A DNA stretch of 64,000 nt. It comes from Thermobifida halotolerans. Its GTDB lineage: Bacteria; Actinomycetota; Actinomycetes; Streptosporangiales; Streptosporangiaceae. The position numbers and the translations under genes were made by a program. Below are positions 1 through 8,447 of this stretch, in pieces; position 1 is the stretch's first letter, and every line of letters begins with the position of its first letter. The stretch spans positions 4,712,001 through 4,776,000 of the forward strand of contig NZ_CP063196.1 in NCBI RefSeq assembly GCF_003574835.2. The letters are read 5' to 3'. The notes under the pieces were generated by a model. The model saw only the letters and a list, made by a program, of their open reading frames with translations. It was not told the origin of the DNA and ran no database searches.

Positions 1-2
1 GC

Positions 3-92
3 GGGGTCCACCACCTGTGCCCCTCCTACGGCGAGGGACCGGTGGACGAGAAGACCGCCCGGGCGCTCGTACGGACGGGGCCGTTCTCGTGA
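3..92 (+). CDS. nth: Endonuclease III, C-terminal end only (partial)
   Basis: The open frame entering from the left edge ends in HHLCPSYGEGP followed by about 17 residues and TGA at 90-92. This resembles the C-terminus of actinobacterial endonuclease III, a DNA glycosylase/AP lyase for oxidised pyrimidines, where the last Cys of the 4Fe-4S cluster sits in a CPS-G-GP context. The stop overlaps the GTG of the next gene (GTGA), so the two are probably translationally coupled. The order nth-NUDIX-MarP is also found in mycobacteria. Only 29 residues are visible, so the identity rests on the tail motif and synteny. Confidence 0.7.
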   Translation, partial: GVHHLCPSYGEGPVDEKTARALVRTGPFS

Positions 93-757
93 CCAGGCCG
101 CAGGTGACAACTCCCGAATGGTTGCTGTCGCTGTCCCGGGCCGCGCAGCGGATGCCGGTCCCGGCGGAGTTGCGTCCCCCCGCCAGCGGCGGACGCGACT
201 CGGCGGTCCTGGTGCTGTTCGGAGAGGGCGAAGCCGGTCCCGACGTCCTGCTCATCCAGCGCAACACCGGGTTGCGGCGGCACTCGGGGCAGCCGGCGTT
301 CCCCGGCGGCTCGATCGACCCGGACGACGACGGCCCCGTGGACTGCGCACTGCGCGAGGCGGAGGAGGAGACCGGGGCGGTCCGTGACGGAATCCACGTG
401 CTCGGGACGATGCCGCAGTGCTACATCTCCCGTACCGGGTTCCGGGTCACCCCCGTCCTGGCCTGGTGGCACACGCCGACCGACGTGCACGCCGCCGACA
501 CGGGCGAGGTCGCCTCGGTCGCCCGCGTGCCCGTCGCCGAGCTCGCCGACCCGGCCAACCGGGTGCGTACCCGTCTGTCCAACGGCCTCACCGGTCCGGC
601 TTTCCGGGTGAGGAACATGCTGGTGTGGGGCTTTACAGCGGGGATACTGGACCGATTGCTTGTATTGGGTGGTTGGGAACGTCCGTGGCTCGACGGAGGC
701 AGCGAGGTGATCGACGTGTTCCAGGTCCTCGCCCGTGACAGCGGCGGCACACCTTAG
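89..757 (+). CDS. NUDIX hydrolase, CoA pyrophosphatase (NudL/CoAse) type
   Basis: A 222-residue protein from GTG 89, chosen because it overlaps the upstream stop in a GTGA junction; the frame stays open upstream. The NUDIX box is visible as FPGG, then REAEEETG, with the metal-binding glutamates. Directly before it, LLIQRNTGLRRHSGQ matches the extra motif of the CoA-diphosphatase subfamily (LL-x-R...R-H-x-G-Q). The family cleaves CoA or acyl-CoA to 3',5'-ADP and phosphopantetheine; substrate here is inferred from that motif. It lies between nth and the MarP-like protease, probably in one operon. Confidence 0.85.
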   Translation: MTRPQVTTPEWLLSLSRAAQRMPVPAELRPPASGGRDSAVLVLFGEGEAGPDVLLIQRNTGLRRHSGQPAFPGGSIDPDDDGPVDCALREAEEETGAVRDGIHVLGTMPQCYISRTGFRVTPVLAWWHTPTDVHAADTGEVASVARVPVAELADPANRVRTRLSNGLTGPAFRVRNMLVWGFTAGILDRLLVLGGWERPWLDGGSEVIDVFQVLARDSGGTP

Positions 758-778
758 GAAAACCTCGGCAACAGGGGG

Positions 779-1969
779 ATGGGAGAGGGCGTGCTGGACG
801 CGATCCTCATAGCACTCGTCGCGATCTTCGCGGTCTCCGGCTACCGACAGGGCTTCATCGTCGGGGTCCTGAGTTTCGCGGGCTTCATCGGCGGGGGCGT
901 GCTCGCCGCGCTCGGCACGCCGCCGGTGATCCAGGCATTCGTGCCCAATCCCACCCAGCAGGCTCTGGCGGCCATAGCGATGGTGTTTCTGGCCGCCGCG
1001 CTGGGCCAGTTCCTCACCTCCTATCTGGGGGCGCTGATCCGCAACAGGGTCACCTGGGACTCGGCGCGGGTCATCGACGCCATGGGCGGCGCGCTGATGA
1101 GCGGTCTGTCGGTGCTGCTGGTCGCGTGGTTGATCGGCAGCGCGGTCGCCAACTCGGCGATCCCCATGGTCGCCAACCAGGTGCAGAGCTCCCGTGTCCT
1201 CCAGATCGTGGACGGCGTCATGCCCGACGCCACCCAGACGTGGTTCTCCACCTTCCGCAGGATCGTCGACCAGAGTGCCTTCCCGCAGGTGTTCAGCGGA
1301 CTGGGCACCAGCGAACCGGCCGAGGTGGCCGAACCCGACCCGTCGGTGCTCCACACCGAGGAACTGCGGCAGGCCAGCGAGAGTGTGGTCAAGGTGTTGG
1401 GGACCGCGCCGTCCTGTCAGCGCCGGGTCGAGGGCACGGGGTTCGTCTACGCACACGAACGTGTCATGACCAACGCGCACGTGGTGGCGGGAGTCGAGGA
1501 GGAGTTGCGCATCGTCACCCGCACCGGGGAGCAGTACCCCGCCACGGTCGTGCTCTACGACCCGCAGCAGGACCTGGCGGTGCTGGAGGTCCCCGGCCTG
1601 GACCGCACACCGCTGGAGTTCGAGATGGAGGCGGAGAAGGGCGACGACGCCGTGGTCGCGGGTTATCCCCGGGGCCAGGGGTTCACCGTGGCCCCGGCCC
1701 GCATCCGCGCCGAGCAGACCGCACGGGGCCCCGACTTCTACCACTCCCAGCAGGTGAGCCGCGAAATCTACCAGGTGCGTGCGGTGGTGCAGCCGGGCAA
1801 CTCCGGTGGGCCGCTGCTGTCCCCCCAGGGCACCGTCTACGGGGTGGTCTTCGCGGCCGCCACCAACGACGGGGAGACCGGCTACGTGCTGACTGCCGAG
1901 GAGGTCGCGGCCAACGCCGAGGCCGGAATCCGCGCCACCGAACCGGTGTCCACCCAGGAGTGCGACTAG
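779..1969 (+). CDS. marP: MarP-like membrane serine protease (CvpA/colicin V domain + trypsin-like domain)
   Basis: 396 residues. The first ~135 form four hydrophobic segments of the CvpA type, followed by a linker and a chymotrypsin-fold protease. The catalytic triad is readable: His234 (TNAHVV), Asp265 (DLAVLEV) and Ser342 (GNSGGPL). Only two Cys are present in the protease part, Cys213 and the penultimate Cys395. They bracket the domain like the disulfide described for mycobacterial MarP (Rv3671c), which protects against acid and oxidative stress from the periplasmic side. Start ATG 779 sits directly after a G-run; GTG 791 is an alternative that would begin at the first membrane segment. 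Synteny with nth-NUDIX supports the call. Confidence 0.88.
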   Translation: MGEGVLDAILIALVAIFAVSGYRQGFIVGVLSFAGFIGGGVLAALGTPPVIQAFVPNPTQQALAAIAMVFLAAALGQFLTSYLGALIRNRVTWDSARVIDAMGGALMSGLSVLLVAWLIGSAVANSAIPMVANQVQSSRVLQIVDGVMPDATQTWFSTFRRIVDQSAFPQVFSGLGTSEPAEVAEPDPSVLHTEELRQASESVVKVLGTAPSCQRRVEGTGFVYAHERVMTNAHVVAGVEEELRIVTRTGEQYPATVVLYDPQQDLAVLEVPGLDRTPLEFEMEAEKGDDAVVAGYPRGQGFTVAPARIRAEQTARGPDFYHSQQVSREIYQVRAVVQPGNSGGPLLSPQGTVYGVVFAAATNDGETGYVLTAEEVAANAEAGIRATEPVSTQECD

Positions 1970-2090
1970 GGTCCGGCCGGTGGGCCGTTCCGGGCCGGAA
2001 GCGGTCGGTGCGACCCGCGGACGGCCGGGCACAGGCACCGCGGGCGCCTCCCCGGGGGGAGACGCCCGCGCTGCGATGCTCCTGTCGGCG

Positions 2091-2636
2091 TCAGTCGAAG
2101 TCCGATGCGCCAGCGGCTCCCGCCTCGCCCCTGGTCAGCGGCCAGCTCATGCGGACCACCGTGCCGTCCTCGTTGGGTTCGATACTCACCTCGTCGGCCA
2201 GGCCCAGGATGACGGCCAGACCGACGTCGGGTGAAAGACCCGAGAACCCACCCGAAGAGGCGGAGTCGCCGAGGTAGGCCTGTGCACCGCCGTCGAAGCC
2301 GTTGAAGACGGGAGTGCCGACCTCCTTGGCCGGGGCACGGTCGGAGACGACCACCTCGAAGCGGTCGGAGCCACTGCCGTTGATCCGGTCCGGACCCACG
2401 GGGCCACCGGGGCCGGTGGGTTCCGAACTGTCGATCAACTCCAGTTGGACCGGCTGCTCGGGGCAGTGGGTGCGGTGCGCCTCCACGGCACGCGAGCAGG
2501 CCTCCCCGACCGCCAGGCGAATCTCGTCGAGAGTGGATTCGCCGACACCCGCACGCCGGGCCACGGCTGTGGCCATGAGCCGGGCGGTGCGTACATGCGC
2601 GGGCAGCGCACTGATCGTGAGCTGGACGATTGCCAT
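2091..2636 (-). CDS. Anti-sigma regulatory factor, GHKL ATPase fold (partner of the BldG-like protein)
   Basis: 181 residues of the RsbW/SpoIIAB-like histidine-kinase ATPase fold, 7 bp downstream of the bldG-like gene. The N-box reads EIRLAVGEACSRAVEAH; the Glu is kept but the usual metal-binding Asn is Arg. The G1 region is poorly conserved and there is a Gly/Pro-rich insertion around residues 70-85. G2 (GLAVILGLADEV) is recognisable. The same pair next to a helicase occurs in Streptomyces (SCO3548-bldG-SCO3550), where the product binds BldG. Role: inferred switch partner controlling a sigma factor. Whether it still acts as a kinase is doubtful from the N-box. Confidence 0.82.
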   Translation of the reverse strand: MAIVQLTISALPAHVRTARLMATAVARRAGVGESTLDEIRLAVGEACSRAVEAHRTHCPEQPVQLELIDSSEPTGPGGPVGPDRINGSGSDRFEVVVSDRAPAKEVGTPVFNGFDGGAQAYLGDSASSGGFSGLSPDVGLAVILGLADEVSIEPNEDGTVVRMSWPLTRGEAGAAGASDFD

Positions 2637-2643
2637 CGTTTGC

Positions 2644-2997
2644 TTACGACTGCTTCGACTTACGCTTGTCGATGGCTTCCTGCACCGACTCGTAGATGCC
2701 GAAGACCTTGGTCAGACCGGTGATGCGGAAGATCTTCAGAATCCGCTCCTGGGTGCAGACCAGGTCGAGCGTGCCGTCGTGGGCACGCACGCGCTTGAGA
2801 CCGCCCACGAGCACGCCGAGACCGGTCGAGTCGAGGAACTCCACCTTCTCCATGTTGACGACGAGGTGGTAGTTACCCTTGTTCACCAGGTCGATGAGGA
2901 GCTCTCGCAGGCGAGGCGCCGTATAGACGTCGATTTCACCTTCGACGACGACGATCTCGGTGTCGTCTTGGGTGTGGTGATCAAGCTTCAAGTCCAC
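2644..2997 (-). CDS. bldG: Anti-anti-sigma factor (STAS domain), BldG ortholog
   Basis: 117 residues, a single STAS domain. The phosphorylatable serine is Ser57 in [14 protein letters not shown], the same numbering as BldG. GTG start at 2997 with GGAGGA just upstream. It is first in the two-gene unit with the anti-sigma factor. BldG-type proteins sequester the anti-sigma factor when unphosphorylated and govern development and stress responses. The neighbouring helicase gene on the opposite strand matches the Streptomyces bldG locus, which strengthens orthology. Confidence 0.9.
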   Translation of the reverse strand: MDLKLDHHTQDDTEIVVVEGEIDVYTAPRLRELLIDLVNKGNYHLVVNMEKVEFLDSTGLGVLVGGLKRVRAHDGTLDLVCTQERILKIFRITGLTKVFGIYESVQEAIDKRKSKQS

Positions 2998-3216
2998 TAG
3001 TCCTCCAGCACCGAACCGCGAAAACTCGCGAGGGATCTCTGCCGGGCGTTACCCCCTCGGGGCGAAATTCAACCACGCCTGGCCTTGTCATCTGGTTGCC
3101 ATGTCAAGAAAACCACGCCACCGCGCGAGTCTTACCCCAGATGTAACACTGAATACCGTCAATCATCAGCTGCCGTCCTGAGCGAAGACGCGCGATCCAA
3201 CAGGAGGGTGTCGGGT

Positions 3217-5502
3217 TTGAACCGTTGGGAGCCGGTCCTCCAACGGCTGTGGCGTGACCATACCCGCACTTCGCAGGTAACACATGTGAAGCGCCTGGCA
3301 AGTAGCCCCGGGGTAAGGGAAGACTGGCCCGACTGGGTGTCGCCTGCGGTAGTGGAGCGTCTGGTCGAGTCAGGCATACCGGAGCCCTGGTCACACCAGG
3401 TGCGGGCGGCGAACCTGGCTCGCGATGGCAGCAATGTGATCATAGCCACTGGTACCGCCTCCGGAAAATCGGTCGGGTTTCTGCTCCCGTGTGCCGCCGC
3501 GGTCGCCGAGGGCGGAAGCGTGCTGTACCTGGCCCCCACCAAGGCGCTGGCGGCGGACCAGCGTCGGGTGCTGTCGGAGTTGGCGCTGCCCGGGATGCGG
3601 GCGGCCACCTACGACGGCGACACGGTCGCCGAGGAGCGGGCCTGGGTGCGGGCGCACGCCAACTACGTGCTGACCAACCCCGACATGCTGCACCGCTCGA
3701 TTCTGGCACGCCATTCCGCCTGGGCGGACCTCCTGCGTCGGCTCAGATACGTCGTGGTCGACGAGGCACACCACTACCGGGGGGTGTTCGGGTCGCACGT
3801 GGCGCAGATCCTCCGGCGGCTGCGGCGGGTGTGCGCACGCTACCGGTCCGAACCGGGGTTCATCCTGGCCTCGGCGACCTCGGCCGCGCCCGCCGACACC
3901 GCGCGGCGGTTGACCGGTCTGCCCGTGGTGGAGGTGGTGGAGGACGCCTCACAGCGCGCCCCGTTGGACTTCGCCCTGGTGGAGCCGGAACTGACCGAAC
4001 TGAGGGGTGAGAACGGGGCGCCGGTGCGCCGCACCGCGACGGCCTTCGCCGCCGAACTGCTGGCCGACCTGGCGGCGGAGGACGTGCGCACCCTGGTGTT
4101 CGTGCGTTCGCGCCAGGGCGCGGAACTGGTGGCGATGTCGGCGCAGCGGTCCCTGATCGAGGCCAGAAGGTCCGACCTGGCCCGCCGGGTGGCGGCCTAC
4201 CGGGGCGGCTACCTGGCGGGCGACCGCAGGAGCCTGGAACGGCAGTTGCGCTCGGGGGAGTTGGTCGGACTGGCCAGCACCAACGCGTTGGAGTTGGGGG
4301 TGGACATCACCGGACTGGACGCGGTGCTGCTGGCGGGCTGGCCGGGAACCCGGGCGTCGCTGTGGCAGCAGGCCGGGCGGGCGGGACGCGGCGGCCGCGA
4401 CGCCTTGGCGGTGTTCATTGCACGCGACGATCCGCTGGACACCTATCTGGTGCACCATCCGGAGGCGATCTTCGGGCAACCGGTCGAGGCCACCGTCCTG
4501 GACCCGGACAACCCCTACGTACTCGCACCGCACCTGTGCGCGGCGGCCGAGGAACTCCCGTTGACCCCGGAGGACCTGGCGGTCTTCGGACCGGCGGCTC
4601 CGGAGGTGCTGGCCGACCTGGTGGACCGGAGGATGCTGCGGCGCCGTCCCCGCGGATGGTTCTGGACCAGACGGGACCGTGCCTGCGACCTGGCCGATAT
4701 TCGGGGATCGGGTGGACCCCCGGTGCAGGTCGTGGAGGAGGACAGCGGACTGCTGCTGGGGTCGGTCGACGAGGCCGCCGCCCACACGGCCGTGCACACC
4801 GGCGCGGTCTACCTGCACCAGGGACTGACCTACGTGGTTTCCGAACTGGACCTCGAAGGCGGGGTCGCGCTGGTCCGGGGAGAGAACCCCGACTACAGCA
4901 CGTGGGCGCGCGAGGTCACCGAGATCGAGATCCTGAAGACGCTCCGCGAGGAGGCCTGGGGGGACGCGGCCGTGCGTTTCGGGGAGGTGCGGGTGGCCCG
5001 GCAGGTGGTGGGCTACCTGAAACGGGATCTGCGCACCGGATCGGTGCTGGGTGAGCAGCCGCTGGAGCTGCCGGAACGGGTGCTGCGCTCGCGCGCGGTG
5101 TGGTGGACGGTCGGTCGGGAGGCCGAGGAGCGGTTGAGGGCCGAGGGGGTGGAGCTGCGCGGCGCCGCCCACGCGGCCGAGCACGCCTCGATCGGGCTGC
5201 TTCCGCTGTTCGCCACCTGCGACCGCTGGGACATCGGTGGGGTCTCCACCGCCCTGCACGCCGACACCGGGTTGCTGACCGTCTTCGTCTACGACGGCCA
5301 CGAGGGAGGCGCGGGGTTCGCCGAGCGCGGCTACGCCGCCGCGCGCGACTGGCTGCACGCCACCCGCGAGGCCATCGCCGCCTGCGAGTGCACCGACGGA
5401 TGTCCCTCGTGCATCCAGTCGCCCAAGTGCGGAAACGGAAACGACCCGCTCAGCAAGCCGGGGGCGGTGCGGCTCCTGGACGCCTTGTTGGCGGCGGCCT
5501 GA
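3217..5502 (+). CDS. DEAD/DEAH-box helicase with DUF1998 domain (MrfA/YprA type)
   Basis: 762 residues from TTG 3217, preferred because AGGAGG at 3202-3207 is 9 nt away; GTG 3208 abuts the SD and the frame is open back to 3085. Superfamily 2 motifs: Walker A ATGTASGKS (about 77-85), DEAH (182-185) and a C-terminal helicase domain with QQAGRAGRGG. The C-terminus carries a Cys-rich signature, CECTDGCPSC plus a later Cys (residues 723-738), typical of DUF1998 proteins such as B. subtilis MrfA, a mitomycin-repair helicase. Streptomyces has the same gene beside bldG. Its 3' end meets the tad locus tail to tail. Confidence 0.88.
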   Translation: MNRWEPVLQRLWRDHTRTSQVTHVKRLASSPGVREDWPDWVSPAVVERLVESGIPEPWSHQVRAANLARDGSNVIIATGTASGKSVGFLLPCAAAVAEGGSVLYLAPTKALAADQRRVLSELALPGMRAATYDGDTVAEERAWVRAHANYVLTNPDMLHRSILARHSAWADLLRRLRYVVVDEAHHYRGVFGSHVAQILRRLRRVCARYRSEPGFILASATSAAPADTARRLTGLPVVEVVEDASQRAPLDFALVEPELTELRGENGAPVRRTATAFAAELLADLAAEDVRTLVFVRSRQGAELVAMSAQRSLIEARRSDLARRVAAYRGGYLAGDRRSLERQLRSGELVGLASTNALELGVDITGLDAVLLAGWPGTRASLWQQAGRAGRGGRDALAVFIARDDPLDTYLVHHPEAIFGQPVEATVLDPDNPYVLAPHLCAAAEELPLTPEDLAVFGPAAPEVLADLVDRRMLRRRPRGWFWTRRDRACDLADIRGSGGPPVQVVEEDSGLLLGSVDEAAAHTAVHTGAVYLHQGLTYVVSELDLEGGVALVRGENPDYSTWAREVTEIEILKTLREEAWGDAAVRFGEVRVARQVVGYLKRDLRTGSVLGEQPLELPERVLRSRAVWWTVGREAEERLRAEGVELRGAAHAAEHASIGLLPLFATCDRWDIGGVSTALHADTGLLTVFVYDGHEGGAGFAERGYAAARDWLHATREAIAACECTDGCPSCIQSPKCGNGNDPLSKPGAVRLLDALLAAA

Positions 5503-5889
5503 ACGGTCCTCCGGAACCGCCAGGGACGTGGCCGGGGCGCCCACGGGACCGGCGCGGGCGCGGGCCGCCACCCGTGCCGACCACAGACGGGTCGGCACGT
5601 CGACGGTGACGGTCAGGGTGAACCCGGAGAGCGAGCAGTGGATCAGCCTCGCCCGGTTCTCCTCGGCGGTGCGCCGGGCGAGCGCGCAGGCGTGCTCGGC
5701 GCCCCGCGCGGCCTCCTCGGCCCCGGCCAGCGCGGCGAGGTCGGCGGCGGTGGCGGCCCGGTGACGGTCGATCCGCACGCTCGCCGCCAGGAGGACGGCG
5801 GACGCGCAGAACCAGACCAGGGCGCACAGGGCGAGTATCCAGACGGTGCCCGAGCCGCGCTCACACGAGCGAAGCGGAAGAAGACGCAT
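5503..5889 (-). CDS. TadE-like secretion-neighbourhood protein (Rv3654c type), no in-frame stop before the helicase gene
   Basis: ATG 5889 with AAAGGGG upstream, 11 nt after the previous tadE stop. The product starts with a short basic segment and one membrane helix (WILALCALVWFCASAVLLAA), then RAATAADLAALAGAEEA, typical of small TadE/TadG pilus proteins encoded beside the helicase in actinobacteria. The interval given is only the part outside the helicase gene, about 129 codons. The frame has no stop there and stays open antisense to the helicase down to 3949. Either the protein has a long non-homologous tail or a frameshift has removed the native stop; a +/-1 shift would end it at 5450. Confidence 0.6.
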
Positions 5890-5900
5890 CGGAACCCCTT

Positions 5901-6302
5901 TCAGCGGTCGGGTTCGGCGGGGGCCGCGGCCGAGCCGCCGACCCGGAGAACGGGGGGTGTTCCGGGGACGATCCGGACCGTGGCGGTGACCGAGACGTGG
6001 ACGAATCCGGCCTCGGAGGAGAGTTCGACCACGGAGCCGGGAGGGCCGGCCCCGGAGGCCAGGGACCTGACCGCGGCCTCGTCCTCGCCCCGGGCGAGCG
6101 CGCGGGCCCCGATCCGGGCGGCGTCGACACATTCGAGATGGCTACCGGCGGCGTGGACGCAGGCGAGCGCGACGCTCAGAACGAGGACGAGGCAGGGCAG
6201 CGCCACGGCGGTCTCGGCGGTGACCGCTCCGCCGTCGCGGTGCGGGCCGCTCCCGCGACGGCGGGGAAAGGCACCGGGACGGACGCGGGAGCGGCGGGCC
6301 AC
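5901..6302 (-). CDS. TadE-family pilus assembly protein
   Basis: 133 residues from GTG 6302, one base after the pilin stop, so probably coupled. After a basic N-terminus the segment GAVTAETAVALPCLVLVLSV resembles a TadE pseudopilin: a Gly-x-x-x-Ala-Glu class prepilin motif followed by one hydrophobic helix. The remainder is a small extracytoplasmic domain rich in Val and Ala. TadE-type minor pilins support Flp pilus assembly. Third-position G/C is very high, as in its neighbours. Confidence 0.75.
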   Translation of the reverse strand: MARRSRVRPGAFPRRRGSGPHRDGGAVTAETAVALPCLVLVLSVALACVHAAGSHLECVDAARIGARALARGEDEAAVRSLASGAGPPGSVVELSSEAGFVHVSVTATVRIVPGTPPVLRVGGSAAAPAEPDR

Positions 6303-6303
6303 C

Positions 6304-6510
6304 TCAGCCCCCGATTCCGAGGGCGTCGACGACCAGGCGGGTGAGGAGATCACGGATCGTGGAACTGGTCACGACGGTGTAGAGGACGGCGGCGAACGCA
6401 CATGCCGCGACCGTGACGAGCGCGTACTCGGACGTGGCCATCCCGGTGTCGCGGCCCCGGACGACGGGACGGCGCGGACGGCGGGACGGCGGTGCGGTGA
6501 CGACGGACAC
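6304..6510 (-). CDS. DUF4244 Flp-like pilin
   Basis: 68 residues from GTG 6510, with GGGAGG upstream. After 23 basic residues comes TG-MATSEYALVTVAACAF: a Gly cleavage site, Glu at +5 and Tyr at +6, then one hydrophobic helix. That is the layout of Flp-type prepilins, and the family is DUF4244 of actinobacterial tad loci. It heads the pilin-tadE-tadE-like unit and is separated from tadC by about 410 bp containing its own promoter region. No prepilin peptidase (TadV) is encoded in this window, so processing must rely on a gene elsewhere. Confidence 0.78.
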   Translation of the reverse strand: MSVVTAPPSRRPRRPVVRGRDTGMATSEYALVTVAACAFAAVLYTVVTSSTIRDLLTRLVVDALGIGG

Positions 6511-6922
6511 AAGACCTCCCTGGAAGAAGGACGGCCGGAAGCGGACCGGAGAACCGGTGCGCTTCCAGGATGGGCGGTGGACACAGGCTGCGCCGGAGGG
6601 TTTTCTCTGTCTGTGGACAACCGGGCGGGATGCGGCCGCGGCTGTGCTCCGGCGCCCCGGCACGGAGCCGGTGCTGGGAAAACGGAAGGCCCCGGAGGGG
6701 CGGAGCCCAGAAGGCCCCGAAGCCGGTGTCGGGAAGCCAGGGGAGACGAGCTTTCGGGGCGTCTCGCCCCGAGGACCCTGTGGCCCCGGCCCGAGGGAGA
6801 ACGGGACGCTGTGAAAGGGCGCTGCGTCGCAAGGGGGTGCCCGTTTTGCTGCCGATCCGGGGCAGTCCGCACCGGACCGCCCCCTGGAACACCTCGTCGC
6901 CTCCCGCATTCCGGCGTCGGGC
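6511..6922. other. Intergenic region inside the tad locus (promoter of the pilin unit, hairpins)
   Basis: No credible gene in 412 bp. Next to the pilin start it holds the motifs shared with the upstream tad unit (see 6564-6622). Further on, two mutually exclusive hairpins overlap: GAGACG (6743-6748) with CGTCTC (6760-6765), and CGGGGCG (6755-6761) with CGCCCCG (6765-6771). They lie between the tadC stop and the pilin promoter and could end or attenuate transcription from tadC. The direct repeat GAAGGCCCCG occurs twice between about 6680 and 6720. Confidence 0.5.
6564..6622 (-). promoter_or_regulatory. Shared tad upstream motifs, copy 1 (pilin unit)
   Basis: Read on the minus strand, GGTTGTCCACAG (6622-6611) is followed 36 nt later by CCCATCCTGGA (6574-6564), about 55 nt before the pilin GTG. 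The same two words precede the ssd/tadZ start at 10822-10782. TTGTCCACA is exactly the actinobacterial DnaA-box consensus. Joint regulation of the two tad units is an inference from this duplication. Confidence 0.5.
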
Positions 6923-7666
6923 TCAGGGCAGGACGAGGTCCGACAGCAGACCCGCCGCCAACGGGACGACCCCGATGAGGACGAAGGCGGGTAGAAAGCA
7001 CAGCCCCAGGGGGATGACCACGGCCACACCGGTCCGCTGGGCCAGTGCCAGAGCCCTGGCGCGGGCGGCCCGGCGGCAGTCGGCGGCGTGCAGCTCCAGG
7101 ACGTCGGCAAGAGGGGCGCCGGTGCGGCTCGCCCGGGCCACGGCCCGGCCGAGCGCGCCCAACTCCTCGGGGCCGCGCACGCTCCGCCAGGCGTGCGTCG
7201 GGTCGACGCCGAGCCGGAGCCGCCGCGCCACCCCGTCCAGTTCGGCTCCGATCGGCCCGCCCGTCGCACGGGCGACCGTCTCGACAACGTCGTTGGGGTG
7301 CGCCCCCGAACGCAGACCGGACACCAGCAGATCCACCACCAGCGGCAGCACCGCCGTGGCCGCGCCGGCGCGGTCGTGCGGACCGTCCGGGGCCGTGCGG
7401 CCGAGCCGCCACCACACCAGCGCGCCCACCGCCAGGCCCACCGGTACGCCCGCTCCCGTTCCCAGCAGCGGCCAGGAGACGGCCAGCGGGACACCCGCCA
7501 GGAGGACGCGCGGCACCCGGCCCGCCGCCCGGCGTGGTCGGCGCGGCGGAGGGGACGGGGGCGCCAGCGCGGAGAGTCTCCGCTCCGCGGCCGAGCGTCC
7601 GTCTCCGAGGAGCAGCGCTCCGGCCGACGCGGCCAGGGCGACAACAGCGGCTTCGAGCCATCCCAT
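6923..7666 (-). CDS. tadC: TadC-like type II/Flp secretion inner-membrane protein
   Basis: 247 residues with hydrophobic segments at the N-terminus, around 55-85 and at the C-terminus (VAVVIPLGLCFLPAFVLIGVVPL). Between them lies a helical cytoplasmic T2SSF domain (SGLRSGAHPNDVVETVARAT; TGAPLADVLELHA). It follows tadB after 13 bp and is the last gene of the ssd-tadA-tadB-tadC unit. TadB/TadC form the membrane platform driven by the TadA ATPase. Assignment as TadC rather than TadB is by position only. Confidence 0.8.
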   Translation of the reverse strand: MGWLEAAVVALAASAGALLLGDGRSAAERRLSALAPPSPPPRRPRRAAGRVPRVLLAGVPLAVSWPLLGTGAGVPVGLAVGALVWWRLGRTAPDGPHDRAGAATAVLPLVVDLLVSGLRSGAHPNDVVETVARATGGPIGAELDGVARRLRLGVDPTHAWRSVRGPEELGALGRAVARASRTGAPLADVLELHAADCRRAARARALALAQRTGVAVVIPLGLCFLPAFVLIGVVPLAAGLLSDLVLP

Positions 7667-7679
7667 CTCCGGTCTCCGT

Positions 7680-8447
7680 TCATGCCTGCACCGTGCGCGC
7701 CACCCGGTCCACCATGCGCCGGATCCACCACAGCCCCAGGGCGTCCAGGGCGGTCCCGGCGGCCAGGCAGCCCACGCCCAGGGGAGTGGTCAGCAGAAAG
7801 GACAGCGGGGCGCCGCCCAGCGCCCCCGCCATCAGCAGGCCGAGCACCGGCAGCCCCGCGAGCAGCGCGGCGGTGGCGCGCGGACCCGCGAGTTGGGCGT
7901 CGAGTTCCCGCAGCAGCGCCTCCTCCTGGGTGAGTCCTTCGGCGAGGCGCTCGACCACCGCTGCGAGACCGGCGCCGGAGGAGGCGGCGACCCGCCAGCA
8001 CACCGCGAGACCGGCCAGTCCCGATGCTCCCGGCAGGCGGGCCGCCGAGCGGAGCGCGGGGGCCGGATCGTGTCCCGCCTCGGTGAGCGCCGCCACATCG
8101 GCCAGTTCTGCCGCCAGTAGTGGATCGGTGTCGCGGACGGCCGTCGCCAGTGCGGCGGCGGGGGTGCTGCCGCAGCGGAGTTCCGCGACCATGGTGCGGC
8201 ACACGTCCACGCAGCCGTGCAGGCGGCGACCACGCATCCGTCCGGGCCTCCGGGCGAGGCGGCGGCGGAGGGCCGTCCACAGGCTGTGGACGGTCGGCCG
8301 CGGGTCGAGTGGCGCGGTGAGCGACCGCAGTCGGAGTTCGGCGGCCGACGGCAGCGCCCATACCGCGGCGCAGCCGAGGCAGCCGACCGACCACAGCGCC
8401 CCACCGTACGGTACGAGCAACGCCGCCCAGCCGAGCACGGCGGTCAC
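7680..8447 (-). CDS. tadB: TadB-like Flp pilus assembly membrane protein
   Basis: 255 residues from GTG 8447, which overlaps the tadA stop (GTGA, 8444-8447); the frame is open further upstream but that part is antisense-like and ignored. Two hydrophobic segments at the N-terminus, a T2SSF domain (ELRCGSTPAAALATAVRD; SGAGLAAVVERLAEGLTQEE), then two more membrane segments near the C-terminus. Translational coupling to tadA and the following tadC fit the usual tad order. Confidence 0.8.
   Translation of the reverse strand: MTAVLGWAALLVPYGGALWSVGCLGCAAVWALPSAAELRLRSLTAPLDPRPTVHSLWTALRRRLARRPGRMRGRRLHGCVDVCRTMVAELRCGSTPAAALATAVRDTDPLLAAELADVAALTEAGHDPAPALRSAARLPGASGLAGLAVCWRVAASSGAGLAAVVERLAEGLTQEEALLRELDAQLAGPRATAALLAGLPVLGLLMAGALGGAPLSFLLTTPLGVGCLAAGTALDALGLWWIRRMVDRVARTVQA

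Noticed and set aside
26-2038. Long minus-strand open frame across the NUDIX and MarP genes
   Set aside because: It is antisense to two well-supported genes, shows no domain, and reflects the lack of stops in high-GC DNA.
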